This document shows, in pieces, positions 1 through 9,102 of a stretch of DNA of 13,119 nucleotides; positions within the stretch are counted from its first letter, which is position 1, and every line of letters begins with the position of its first letter. The notes beneath the pieces are model-generated. The model saw only the letters and a list, made by a program, of their open reading frames with translations. It made no database searches and was not told where the DNA came from. This DNA is from an uncultured Collinsella sp. (GTDB taxonomy: Bacteria > Actinomycetota > Coriobacteriia > Coriobacteriales > Coriobacteriaceae). The translations under genes and the position numbers were made by a program. Location of the stretch: positions 1 through 13,119 of the forward strand of contig USPT01000017.1 in assembly GCA_900556705.1 (NCBI GenBank), in the 5' to 3' direction.

Positions 1-374
1 AGTACCGCACCGCCATCGACCGCGTGACGGTCGAGATTCCCGCCGGCAAGCTCGACCCGGGCGAGGATCCGCTCGATTGCGCTAAGCGCGAGCTGCACGA
101 GGAGACGGGCTTTAGGGCCGGTCGCATTCGCTTTTTGACGTCGATTGTCACGTCTTGCGGTTTTTGCGATGAGATCATCCACATCTACTTGGCTACCAAG
201 CTCGAGTTTGATGCGCCCAACCCCGATGATGACGAGTTTGTCAACGTTGACCTGGTGCCGCTACACGAGCTGATCGACGCCGTGCTCGACGGCAAGATCG
301 AAGACGCCAAGACCGTCGTAGGCGCCTTGGCCTGTGACAGCATCGCACACAGGCTGGGCGGAACTGAGCTTTAA
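1..374 (+). CDS. Nudix hydrolase, probably ADP-ribose pyrophosphatase-like (5' end missing)
   Basis: This is the C-terminal part of a Nudix-family pyrophosphohydrolase; the frame is open from base 3, so the true start lies left of the window. A complete Nudix box GX5EX7REUXEEXGU is visible, from G-K-L-D-P-G-E to R-E-L-H-E-E-T-G-F (bases about 48-116). It supplies the Mg-binding glutamates that cleave nucleoside diphosphates linked to another moiety. The preceding 'VTVEIPAGKLDPGE' resembles ADP-ribose pyrophosphatases (NudF/YqkG type), which hydrolyse ADP-ribose to AMP and ribose 5-phosphate in the cytoplasm. That substrate is inferred from similarity; another NDP-sugar is possible. A GTG at 24 could be read as a start but lies inside the conserved domain, so I treat the gene as truncated by the window edge. 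It ends at TAA 372-374, just before a terminator hairpin. Confidence 0.88.
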   Translation, partial: YRTAIDRVTVEIPAGKLDPGEDPLDCAKRELHEETGFRAGRIRFLTSIVTSCGFCDEIIHIYLATKLEFDAPNPDDDEFVNVDLVPLHELIDAVLDGKIEDAKTVVGALACDSIAHRLGGTEL

Positions 375-384
375 AAGCGAGGGC

Positions 385-437
385 GACCCTGGGGCAAACA
401 CTACTGATTATTTGCCCCAGGGTCTTACGTTATTGTT
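385..437 (+). terminator. Rho-independent terminator after the Nudix gene
   Basis: A perfect 14-bp inverted repeat (385-398 with 411-424) with a 12-base loop starts 11 bases after the Nudix stop codon. It is followed by a T-rich but interrupted tail (425-440). It separates the Nudix gene from the ABC transporter gene. The tail is weaker than a classic U-run, so efficiency is uncertain. Confidence 0.72.
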
Positions 438-454
438 TTATCTCCGAGGACTGC

Positions 455-2227
455 ATGTTTAAGAGGTTTCTTTCGTATTACGAGCCCCAGATGGGGCTTT
501 TTGTTGCTGATACTGTTTGTGCTCTGGTGCTTGCCGCCATTGACCTGGCGTTCCCCATTATCCTGCGCAATTTGACCGGTGGGCTGTTTACTCAGGGTCA
601 GGCTGCCATTATGCAGGCGCTCGGCATGATCGCGGTGGGCTTGGTGCTGATGTATGCCGTCCGCTGCGCCTGCCGCTATTTTGTGAGCTATTGGGGTCAC
701 GTGATGGGCGCGCGTATGGAGTCCAAGATGCGCGAGGACCTGTTCGACCAGTATGAGCGCTTTAGCTTTGCGTACTTCGATCGCAACAGCTCGGGCGACA
801 TGATGAGCCGCGTGGTCAACGACCTGTTCGATATCTGCGAGGCGGCGCACCACGTGCCCGAGTGGATCATCATCTGCGGCATCGAGATTATCGGCTCGTT
901 TGTGATCCTCTTTACCATCGCCCCGGTGCTGGCGCTCGCCATGGCCGTGGTGACGGCGGCGTTTGCGGTCATCATGTTTTGGCAAAACATGCGTATGCGC
1001 GAGGTCTTTAGCGACAACCGCAAGAAGATCAGCGGCATCAATGCGCAGCTGCAGGATTCGCTGGCGGGCATGCGCGTGGTCAAGAGCTTTGCCAACGAGG
1101 AGACCGAGCGTGCCAAGTTCCGCGCCTCCAACAATCGCTATCTTTCGTCCAAGGAGAACATGTATCACGCCATGGGCGTCTATACCGCGACGTATGGCCT
1201 GCTCTCTGGTGTGCTCTATGTGATCGTGGTGCTGCTGGGCGGCTGGCTGGTCGCCCAGGGACAGCTGCAGGCGGTCGATATGGCGACCTTTGCACTCTAT
1301 ATTTCGCTGTTCTGCACGCCGCTCGAGACACTCGTCAATTCGGCCGAAACGTATCAGAAGGCTATCGCCGGCTTTAAGCGTATGGACGAGGTGCTCTCGA
1401 CGGCGCCGGATATCCAGGACAAGCCGGGCGCTACGGATCTGCAGGTGACTGCCGGCGCCGTGGAGTATCACGACGTGTGCTTTAACTACGAGGATGTTGA
1501 GCTGGGCGAGGGCGATGCCGACGAGCGTCCTGTTATCGACCATATGGACCTGTCTATCAAGCCCGGCCAGACCATCGCTTTGGTTGGCCCTTCGGGCGGC
1601 GGCAAGTCCACGACCTGTTCGCTGCTGCCGCGCTTTTATGACGTGGCTGCCGGATCCATTAGCATCGACGGCCAGGACGTGCGTGATGTGACGCAGCAGA
1701 GCCTGCGCCGCGCCATCGGCCTGGTGCAGCAGGATGTCTATCTGTTTGACGGTACGATTGGCGAGAACATCGCCTACGGCAAGCCGGACGCTACGGCGGA
1801 AGAGATCGCCGAGGCCGCCCGTCGCGCCAATATCGATGCCTTTATCGAGTCGCTTCCACAGGGCTATGACACGGTCGTGGGCGAGCGCGGCAGCCGTCTT
1901 TCGGGCGGACAGAAGCAGCGCGTTGCCATCGCGCGTGTGTTTCTCAAGAACCCCAAGATCCTTATTTTGGATGAGGCGACGAGTGCTTTGGATAACGAGA
2001 GCGAGGAGGCGGTGCAGGAGTCACTCGAAGAGCTGGCGCGTGGCCGCACCACGATTATCATCGCCCACCGTCTTTCGACCATTAAGCATGCCGATGAGAT
2101 TGCGACCGTTGAGCATGGTCGCGTTGTGGAGCGTGGCACGCACGAGGAGCTTCTCGCCCGTGGCGGCACCTATGCCCGTTACTATCGAATGCAGTTCGAA
2201 GGTGCGCGTGCGCACGAGCTCGACTGA
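455..2227 (+). CDS. ABC exporter half-transporter (membrane domain fused to ATPase)
   Basis: This 590-residue protein has the MsbA/LmrA-type exporter architecture. Residues 1-310 form a type 1 exporter membrane domain with about six hydrophobic segments, near 13-37, 53-75, 137-158, 159-178, 245-268 and 275-297. Residues about 330-590 form the nucleotide-binding domain. Visible motifs are Walker A GPSGGGKST (G378-T386, Lys384), a Q-loop QQDVYLF, signature LSGGQ (482-486), Walker B ILILDEA (Asp506, Glu507) and the H-loop His538. All catalytic residues are intact. The length is typical of a half-transporter; with no partner gene adjacent it probably works as a homodimer at the cytoplasmic membrane. 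Substrate is unknown: a drug, lipid or peptide would all fit. The ATG at 455 follows a GAGGA Shine-Dalgarno (446-450). A membrane-protein gene starts 19 bases after its stop, so the two are probably cotranscribed. Confidence 0.93.
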   Translation: MFKRFLSYYEPQMGLFVADTVCALVLAAIDLAFPIILRNLTGGLFTQGQAAIMQALGMIAVGLVLMYAVRCACRYFVSYWGHVMGARMESKMREDLFDQYERFSFAYFDRNSSGDMMSRVVNDLFDICEAAHHVPEWIIICGIEIIGSFVILFTIAPVLALAMAVVTAAFAVIMFWQNMRMREVFSDNRKKISGINAQLQDSLAGMRVVKSFANEETERAKFRASNNRYLSSKENMYHAMGVYTATYGLLSGVLYVIVVLLGGWLVAQGQLQAVDMATFALYISLFCTPLETLVNSAETYQKAIAGFKRMDEVLSTAPDIQDKPGATDLQVTAGAVEYHDVCFNYEDVELGEGDADERPVIDHMDLSIKPGQTIALVGPSGGGKSTTCSLLPRFYDVAAGSISIDGQDVRDVTQQSLRRAIGLVQQDVYLFDGTIGENIAYGKPDATAEEIAEAARRANIDAFIESLPQGYDTVVGERGSRLSGGQKQRVAIARVFLKNPKILILDEATSALDNESEEAVQESLEELARGRTTIIIAHRLSTIKHADEIATVEHGRVVERGTHEELLARGGTYARYYRMQFEGARAHELD

Positions 2228-2246
2228 TTGATATGACAGGAAGTTT

Positions 2247-3212
2247 ATGGCTGACAAGAACCCTTTGACTCCGGAAGAAGTGACGGAGTTATTCTCCGAA
2301 ATCGATGCATCCGGCGTCTTGGATCCCACGCTCGCCAAAAAGCGCACCGAGCGCATGCGTGAGAAGGAGGCTGCGGCCAAGCGCGGTGACAAAGCCGCGC
2401 TAGCGCAGCTGCGCAGCGAGGACCGCGCGAGCCAGGCAAAACATATCGACCCGCTGTCCGAGGACGACCCTTCGGGTTCGCAGGTGAGCCATACCATTAC
2501 GAAGACTGCCATGGTCGTGGTTATCGGCATTTTGGTGCTGATCGTGGGCATGCAAATTGGCTACGGCGTGATGCGTCGTCTGAACACCGCGAACCTCTCC
2601 GAGAGCGTTTCGGTAGATACTGTCTCGACCGCGCTCAAGGGTGGACTCGAGTGGGGCAACGGCTTTACGCAGTTCCCGCTCGACTTTACCGTCGATGAAG
2701 CCGATGAGCGTACGGGCACGGTCGAGGTGACGGTGTTGGACACATCGTCTGCCAACGAGCTCGAGCTGCTGTCCAACGGGCAGATCCAGGCCGCGGCGCT
2801 TGCGACCAACGCGCTGCTCAACGACAAGATCGACCGCGTGGTGTATAACGTTCACGCCTATATCGACGAGGATAGCAACATTCAGCACGATTCCTTCTTT
2901 GGCATGTTCCCCGCGCGGGGCCACCAGAGCGCCATTTTGACGTTCGTGTGGACCAAGAGCTCATCCAACGCCACGAGTATCGACTGGAAGATGCGCATCG
3001 TGAGTATGGATGACACCATCGCCGAGCGCATTCAGAAACAGGTGAACTCGGTGTCGTCGTTGATTGAGGACCCGGTGGTGAGCCAGACCAAGATTGACGA
3101 GGAAAAGGCCGAGCGTGACCTGGAGCATCGTCTGCATGGCCGCGAGATTTTCCGCGGCGGCAAGCCCGATCGCACACCGTCCGAACTGCTGGAGCAGGAC
3201 AAGAAAAAATAA
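2247..3212 (+). CDS. Unrecognised single-pass membrane protein
   Basis: I do not recognise a family for this 321-residue protein. Residues 1-82 are highly charged, rich in Lys, Arg, Glu and Ala, and probably cytoplasmic. One strongly hydrophobic segment at about 84-108 (core VVVIGILVLIVGMQIGYGV) is the only membrane span. Residues about 110-280 look like a globular extracytoplasmic domain with alternating beta-type stretches (for example TGTVEVTVLD), and the C-terminal 40 residues are again charged, ending in KKK. The positive charge before the span suggests an N-in, C-out (type II) topology. The start ATG is preceded by AGGAA (2238-2242) at good spacing. It lies 19 bases after the ABC exporter gene and ends right before a strong terminator, so it may be expressed with the exporter. 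A functional link is only inferred from that. Confidence 0.85.
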   Translation: MADKNPLTPEEVTELFSEIDASGVLDPTLAKKRTERMREKEAAAKRGDKAALAQLRSEDRASQAKHIDPLSEDDPSGSQVSHTITKTAMVVVIGILVLIVGMQIGYGVMRRLNTANLSESVSVDTVSTALKGGLEWGNGFTQFPLDFTVDEADERTGTVEVTVLDTSSANELELLSNGQIQAAALATNALLNDKIDRVVYNVHAYIDEDSNIQHDSFFGMFPARGHQSAILTFVWTKSSSNATSIDWKMRIVSMDDTIAERIQKQVNSVSSLIEDPVVSQTKIDEEKAERDLEHRLHGREIFRGGKPDRTPSELLEQDKKK

Positions 3213-3218
3213 GACGCC

Positions 3219-3260
3219 ATCATCCCGCGTGAGCCACAAGCCCCGCGGGATGATTTTTTT
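3219..3260 (+). terminator. Strong rho-independent terminator of the ABC exporter unit
   Basis: A perfect 11-bp GC-rich stem (3219-3229 with 3244-3254) and 14-base loop are followed directly by an uninterrupted T-run (3254-3260). It starts 7 bases after the stop codon of the membrane-protein gene. This is a canonical intrinsic terminator and isolates carAB transcription from upstream genes. Confidence 0.93.
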
Positions 3261-3381
3261 GGGACGGGGATTAAAAAACATTATGCATAGAAAGTCATAA
3301 TTATCATTTCGTAAACATTTCGATGAAATTAACGCCATGAGGCATGCTTGCGGTTACAATACCGCGAGGCCTAACTACACA
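3261..3381 (+). promoter_or_regulatory. AT-rich carAB promoter region and leader
   Basis: This is the only markedly AT-rich stretch in the window (about 3270-3335) and must hold the carAB promoter. A plausible -10 TACAAT sits at 3355-3360, but no good -35 is found 16-18 bases upstream. Another -10-like CATAAT lies at 3296-3301, also without a clear -35. The TACAAT is framed by a hyphenated palindrome: GCGGT at 3350-3354 and ACCGC at 3361-3365. It extends to 8 pairs (3347-3354 with 3361-3368) if one G-T pair is allowed. If transcription starts upstream this would be an RNA hairpin; if TACAAT is the -10 it could be an operator. A second small inverted repeat, ATTTC-GAT-GAAAT, lies near 3317-3329. 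The exact start site cannot be settled by eye. Confidence 0.5.
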
Positions 3382-3414
3382 CCTTTAAGCCGGTCCTGTG
3401 AGACCGGGAAGGAG
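3382..3414 (+). promoter_or_regulatory. PyrR-type binding hairpin overlapping the carA Shine-Dalgarno
   Basis: The RNA folds as a lower stem of CCTTT (3382-3386) with GAAGG (3408-3412, last pair G-U), a one-sided purine bulge AAG (3387-3389), and an upper 6-bp stem CCGGTC (3390-3395) with GACCGG (3402-3407). The terminal hexaloop is CTGTGA (3396-3401). The loop fits the CNGNGA consensus of PyrR binding loops, and a purine-rich bulge on the 5' side between two stems is the other hallmark. The 3' arm contains AAGG of the carA Shine-Dalgarno AAGGAG (3409-3414), five bases before the ATG. There is no terminator between hairpin and gene. The arrangement therefore predicts translational repression by UMP-bound PyrR, as shown for mycobacterial pyr mRNA, not Bacillus-type attenuation. 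pyrR itself is not in the window. Confidence 0.88.
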
Positions 3415-3418
3415 AATT

Positions 3419-4858
3419 ATGGCGAACAACCATACCGCGGGCGCTGCCGCCCGCACCTTCGCGCCCAGCGAGCTTTGCCAGCGTATGCTGGCCAAAACCA
3501 GCAAGGGCACCTGCGGTCCCTGCATCCTGTATCTTGAGGATGGGACCATTTTTTATGGACGTGCATGCGGCGCTGAGGGCACCGCGACCGGCGAAGTCTG
3601 CTTCAATACCTCGCTCGAGGGCTACTTTGAGGTCATGACCGACCCGAGTTATGCCGGCCAAATCGTAACCATGACCTATCCGCAGATTGGCAACTACGGT
3701 ATCGACGAGACCGACGTCCAGTCGGCCTTCCCCGGCGACGCCGTGCGCCCTGCGAGCGCTCCGGCTATGCGCGGCATGATCGTTCGCGACATGTGCGTCA
3801 CGCCTTCTAACTGGCGCTCGGCCGTCAGCGTGCCGGAGTATCTGCGCGCCCACGGCATCGTCGCTATCGAGGGCGTCGACACCCGCGCTCTGGTACGCCA
3901 CCTGCGCGACAATGGTTCCAAGATGGGCATTATCTCGACCGAGATCTTCGACGTCGACGAGCTTGCCGAGCGTCTGGCCGCAGCGCCCACGCTGGTAGGC
4001 GAGAACCTGGTCAAGACCGTAAGTTGCCCCGCGCCTCATGAGTTTGTGGCTGCCGACCTGCCTGCCACGCATGACTTTGCGCTTTCGGCTGCCGCTCCTG
4101 CCCGTCACAACGTGGTCGCCTACGACTGCGGTGTGAAGCGCGGCATTCTGGAGGGGCTGGTCCGCGCCGGCTGCGACCTTACCGTCGTGCCGTGGGACAC
4201 GCCCGCGAGTGAGGTGCTCGACATGAATCCCGACGGCGTCTTTTTGTCCAATGGCCCCGGCGACCCCGACGCCGTGGTGGAGACCTACGAGCAGGTGCAG
4301 CAGCTGATCGGCAAGGTGCCGGTCTTTGGTATTTGTCTTGGTCACCAGATGATCAGCCTGGCCTGCGGCGCCCAGATGGAAAAGCTTAAGTTCGGTCACC
4401 GCGGTGGCAACCAGCCGGTTATGAACCTGGTAAGCCGCCGTGTGGAGATCACCGCGCAAAACCATGGCTTTGGCCTGCTGTTCCCCAGCTTGGGCAAGCT
4501 TGTCCCCGAGCTTTCCGGCGGCGAGACCGAGCATGCGGCCGATGGAGATCTGCGCGTCTGGGTGCGCCGCGGAATCGCGCCGGTCGTGATGAACGAGCGC
4601 TTTGGTCGCATTCGCCTGACGCACGTGAACCTCAACGACGGCACCGCCGAGGGCATCCAGCTGCTCGACGCACCGTGCTTCTCGGTCCAGTACCACCCCG
4701 AGGCCTCGCCTGGCCCCACCGATGCCCACTATCTCTTTACCGCCTTTACGCGACTCATGGACGGCGAGGAGAACTACCTGGACATCGACACCGCGAAGGA
4801 CCGCCTTGCCGGCTGGAACTTTGCTGAGTCCGAGACCGCTGAGACCGAGGAGAACTAA
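3419..4858 (+). CDS. carA: Carbamoyl-phosphate synthetase small subunit (glutaminase)
   Basis: CarA hydrolyses glutamine and passes ammonia to CarB for carbamoyl phosphate, the precursor of pyrimidines and arginine. The N-terminal CPSase domain begins near residue 34 (LYLEDGTIFYGRACGAEG) with the conserved DPSYAGQIVTMTYPQIGNYG. The class I amidotransferase domain starts near VVAYDCGVKRGI. The catalytic triad is Cys306 (GICLGHQ), His426 and Glu428 (YHPEA). The ATG at 3419 is chosen because the AAGGAG Shine-Dalgarno and PyrR hairpin sit immediately before it; a GTG at 3398 lies inside the hairpin loop. The protein has 479 residues against roughly 360-390 normally. The excess is an N-terminal extension of about 30 residues, an insertion of about 36 between QNHGF (347-351) and THVNLNDG (from 401), and an acidic C-terminal tail (ETAETEEN). 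All core motifs are intact, so it should be active. carB follows one base after the stop. Confidence 0.97.
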   Translation: MANNHTAGAAARTFAPSELCQRMLAKTSKGTCGPCILYLEDGTIFYGRACGAEGTATGEVCFNTSLEGYFEVMTDPSYAGQIVTMTYPQIGNYGIDETDVQSAFPGDAVRPASAPAMRGMIVRDMCVTPSNWRSAVSVPEYLRAHGIVAIEGVDTRALVRHLRDNGSKMGIISTEIFDVDELAERLAAAPTLVGENLVKTVSCPAPHEFVAADLPATHDFALSAAAPARHNVVAYDCGVKRGILEGLVRAGCDLTVVPWDTPASEVLDMNPDGVFLSNGPGDPDAVVETYEQVQQLIGKVPVFGICLGHQMISLACGAQMEKLKFGHRGGNQPVMNLVSRRVEITAQNHGFGLLFPSLGKLVPELSGGETEHAADGDLRVWVRRGIAPVVMNERFGRIRLTHVNLNDGTAEGIQLLDAPCFSVQYHPEASPGPTDAHYLFTAFTRLMDGEENYLDIDTAKDRLAGWNFAESETAETEEN

Positions 4859-4859
4859 T

Positions 4860-8174
<3,315 letters not shown>

Positions 8175-8186
8175 TGTGACCTGTCC

Positions 8187-8277
8187 GGCCGGGGCGGGAG
8201 GGGCCGAGATTTCCCCCTTTCGCTCCGGCTGCAAGCAGAGTCGCTCAGGAGGAAACTCGGCCCCTCCCGCCCCGGCC
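8187..8277. repeat. Long perfect inverted repeat after carB (22-bp arms)
   Basis: The arms 8187-8208 and 8256-8277 are exact reverse complements, almost all G and C. The stem continues inward past a single unpaired A (8209): bases 8210-8218 pair with 8247-8255 except for one mismatch, leaving a loop of about 28 bases. It starts 12 bases after the carB stop. No T-run follows, so it is not a canonical intrinsic terminator. It could protect the 3' end of carAB mRNA, be an RNase III site, or be an interspersed repeat of this genome. Confidence 0.85.
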
Positions 8278-8349
8278 TACGGTGACTCGGGTGTACCGTG
8301 TGCTGCCGAAGGGGCTTTGCGCGATGACTAGGGCTAAATAGAAAATGAG

Positions 8350-8397
8350 CGTGGGCTCTGTCGTTCGAATGAACGACAGAGCCCACGTTAATATTTC
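8350..8397 (+). terminator. Terminator-like 17-bp hairpin downstream of carB
   Basis: A perfect 17-bp stem (8350-8366 with 8371-8387) closes on a 4-base GAAT loop and is followed by TTAATATTTC, a T-rich but interrupted tail. An A-rich run precedes it (8336-8345), so it might also work on the minus strand. It is the best candidate for the actual end of carAB transcription, about 175 bases beyond the stop codon. Confidence 0.68.
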
Positions 8398-8435
8398 AGC
8401 CAACGTACGTCATAGCAATCCCCGGTAGGTCGCAG

Positions 8436-8507
8436 GGTGGCGGCTGAGCCTTTCCCTCGGGAAACTTCGCGAAGCCCAGTTCCCGAGGGAAAGGCTCAGC
8501 CGCCACC
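8436..8507. repeat. Long perfect inverted repeat before purE (28-bp arms)
   Basis: The arms 8436-8463 and 8480-8507 are exact reverse complements over 28 bp, with a 16-base loop (8464-8479) that contains its own palindrome CTTCGCGAAG (8465-8474). The sequence downstream (ACACAGACCGCAGG) has no T-run. Apart from the general layout and a shared TTTCCC/GGAAA core, I see no clear homology to the repeat at 8187-8277. It sits just upstream of the purE promoter. Confidence 0.87.
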
Positions 8508-8533
8508 ACACAGACCGCAGGGACGGGAGAAGC

Positions 8534-8593
8534 TATACTACTCTCAGTAGTTAAGGGTCGCGGATCCGCCGCGTCACCGCTCTCAACAGGAGG
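8534..8593 (+). promoter_or_regulatory. purE: Probable purE promoter -10 and leader
   Basis: TATACT at 8534-8539 is a good -10 hexamer, but no -35 resembling TTGACA is found 16-18 bases upstream. An inverted repeat ACTAC-TCTCA-GTAGT (8537-8551) overlaps the -10 and the likely start site and could be an operator or leader hairpin. The leader ends in a strong AGGAGG Shine-Dalgarno (8588-8593). Confidence 0.5.
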
Positions 8594-8602
8594 TCATTGT
8601 TT

Positions 8603-9067
8603 ATGGCAGATCAGAAGCCGGTTGTCGGGATCATCATGGGTTCCAAGTCCGATCTGGGCGTTATGGAAGGCTGCACCGCCGAGCTCGAGGCGCTTGGTGT
8701 GCCCTATGAGCTCGTCATTGCGAGCGCACACCGCACGCCGGCGAAGGTCCACGAGTGGGCCTCGACTGCTGCCGATCGCGGTATCAAAGTGATTATCGCC
8801 GCAGCCGGCAAGGCTGCTCACCTGGGTGGTGTCGTGGCTGCCTTTACGCCGCTGCCGGTTATCGGCGTGCCTATGAAGACAAGTGACCTGGGCGGTATGG
8901 ATTCGCTGCTGTCGATGGTGCAGATGCCTTCGGGTGTGCCCGTGGCCTGCGTTGCCATCAATGGCGCCAAGAATGCCGCCATCTACGCTACACAGATTCT
9001 AGGTGCCTGCGACCCCGAGTATCGCAAGGTTATCGAGAAGATGAAGCAGGAGATGGCCGACGCCTAG
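8603..9067 (+). CDS. purE: N5-carboxyaminoimidazole ribonucleotide mutase (class I PurE)
   Basis: PurE converts N5-CAIR to CAIR in de novo purine synthesis, in the cytoplasm. The 154-residue protein has the usual length and motifs: GSKSD at 13-17 in the substrate loop, SAHRTP at 41-46 with the catalytic His43 (equivalent to E. coli His45), an AGKAAHLGG segment, and VPMKTSDLGGMDSLLSMVQMPSGVPVA. The AAHLxG and QMPxGxPV features fit class I PurE, which normally works with PurK supplying N5-CAIR. purK is not in the window. The ATG at 8603 is chosen because it lies 9 bases after AGGAGG; a TTG at 8597 is too close to it. A sortase gene follows after 35 bases with no terminator, so purE probably heads a small operon. 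Confidence 0.97.
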   Translation: MADQKPVVGIIMGSKSDLGVMEGCTAELEALGVPYELVIASAHRTPAKVHEWASTAADRGIKVIIAAAGKAAHLGGVVAAFTPLPVIGVPMKTSDLGGMDSLLSMVQMPSGVPVACVAINGAKNAAIYATQILGACDPEYRKVIEKMKQEMADA

Positions 9068-9102
9068 GCGTTCCGCCGTTTCACCGCAGTATAAGGAGAG
9101 CC

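Larger units (their letters stand above)
8175..8602. other. Gene-free carB-purE intergenic region with three hairpins
   Basis: This 428-base stretch has no credible coding frame on either strand. It holds, in order, a 22-bp perfect inverted repeat (8187-8277), a 17-bp terminator-like hairpin (8350-8387), a 28-bp perfect inverted repeat (8436-8507), and the purE promoter and leader (from about 8530). Within the leader is a small possible hairpin around the perfect palindrome GCGGATCCGC (8560-8569). Confidence 0.75.

Noticed and set aside
425..1543. Open frame of 372 codons on the minus strand
   Set aside because: It is antisense to the ABC exporter gene, His/Arg-rich, and shows no domain.
3281..3300. 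Possible ArgR box upstream of carA (TATGCATAGAAAGTCATA)
   Set aside because: The match to the TGAAT-N4-ATTCA-type box is poor and AT-rich sequence gives such matches easily.
3398..3418. Upstream GTG start for carA
   Set aside because: The GTG lies in the PyrR hexaloop with no Shine-Dalgarno at proper distance, while AAGGAG is ideally placed for the ATG at 3419.
4722..4859. Upstream start for carB inside carA
   Set aside because: The added residues come from carA read out of frame. The ATG at 4860 has GAGGAG upstream and begins with the usual CarB N-terminus (MPKRTDIKRILVIGSGP).
8360..8375. GTTCGAAT, resembling a tRNA T-loop
   Set aside because: It is the tip of the 17-bp hairpin at 8350-8387; no acceptor, D or anticodon arms can be built around it.
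8187..8507. CRISPR array or insertion element in the carB-purE gap
   Set aside because: The repeats are single inverted hairpins of different sequence, not direct repeats with spacers, and no transposase or target-site duplication is present.
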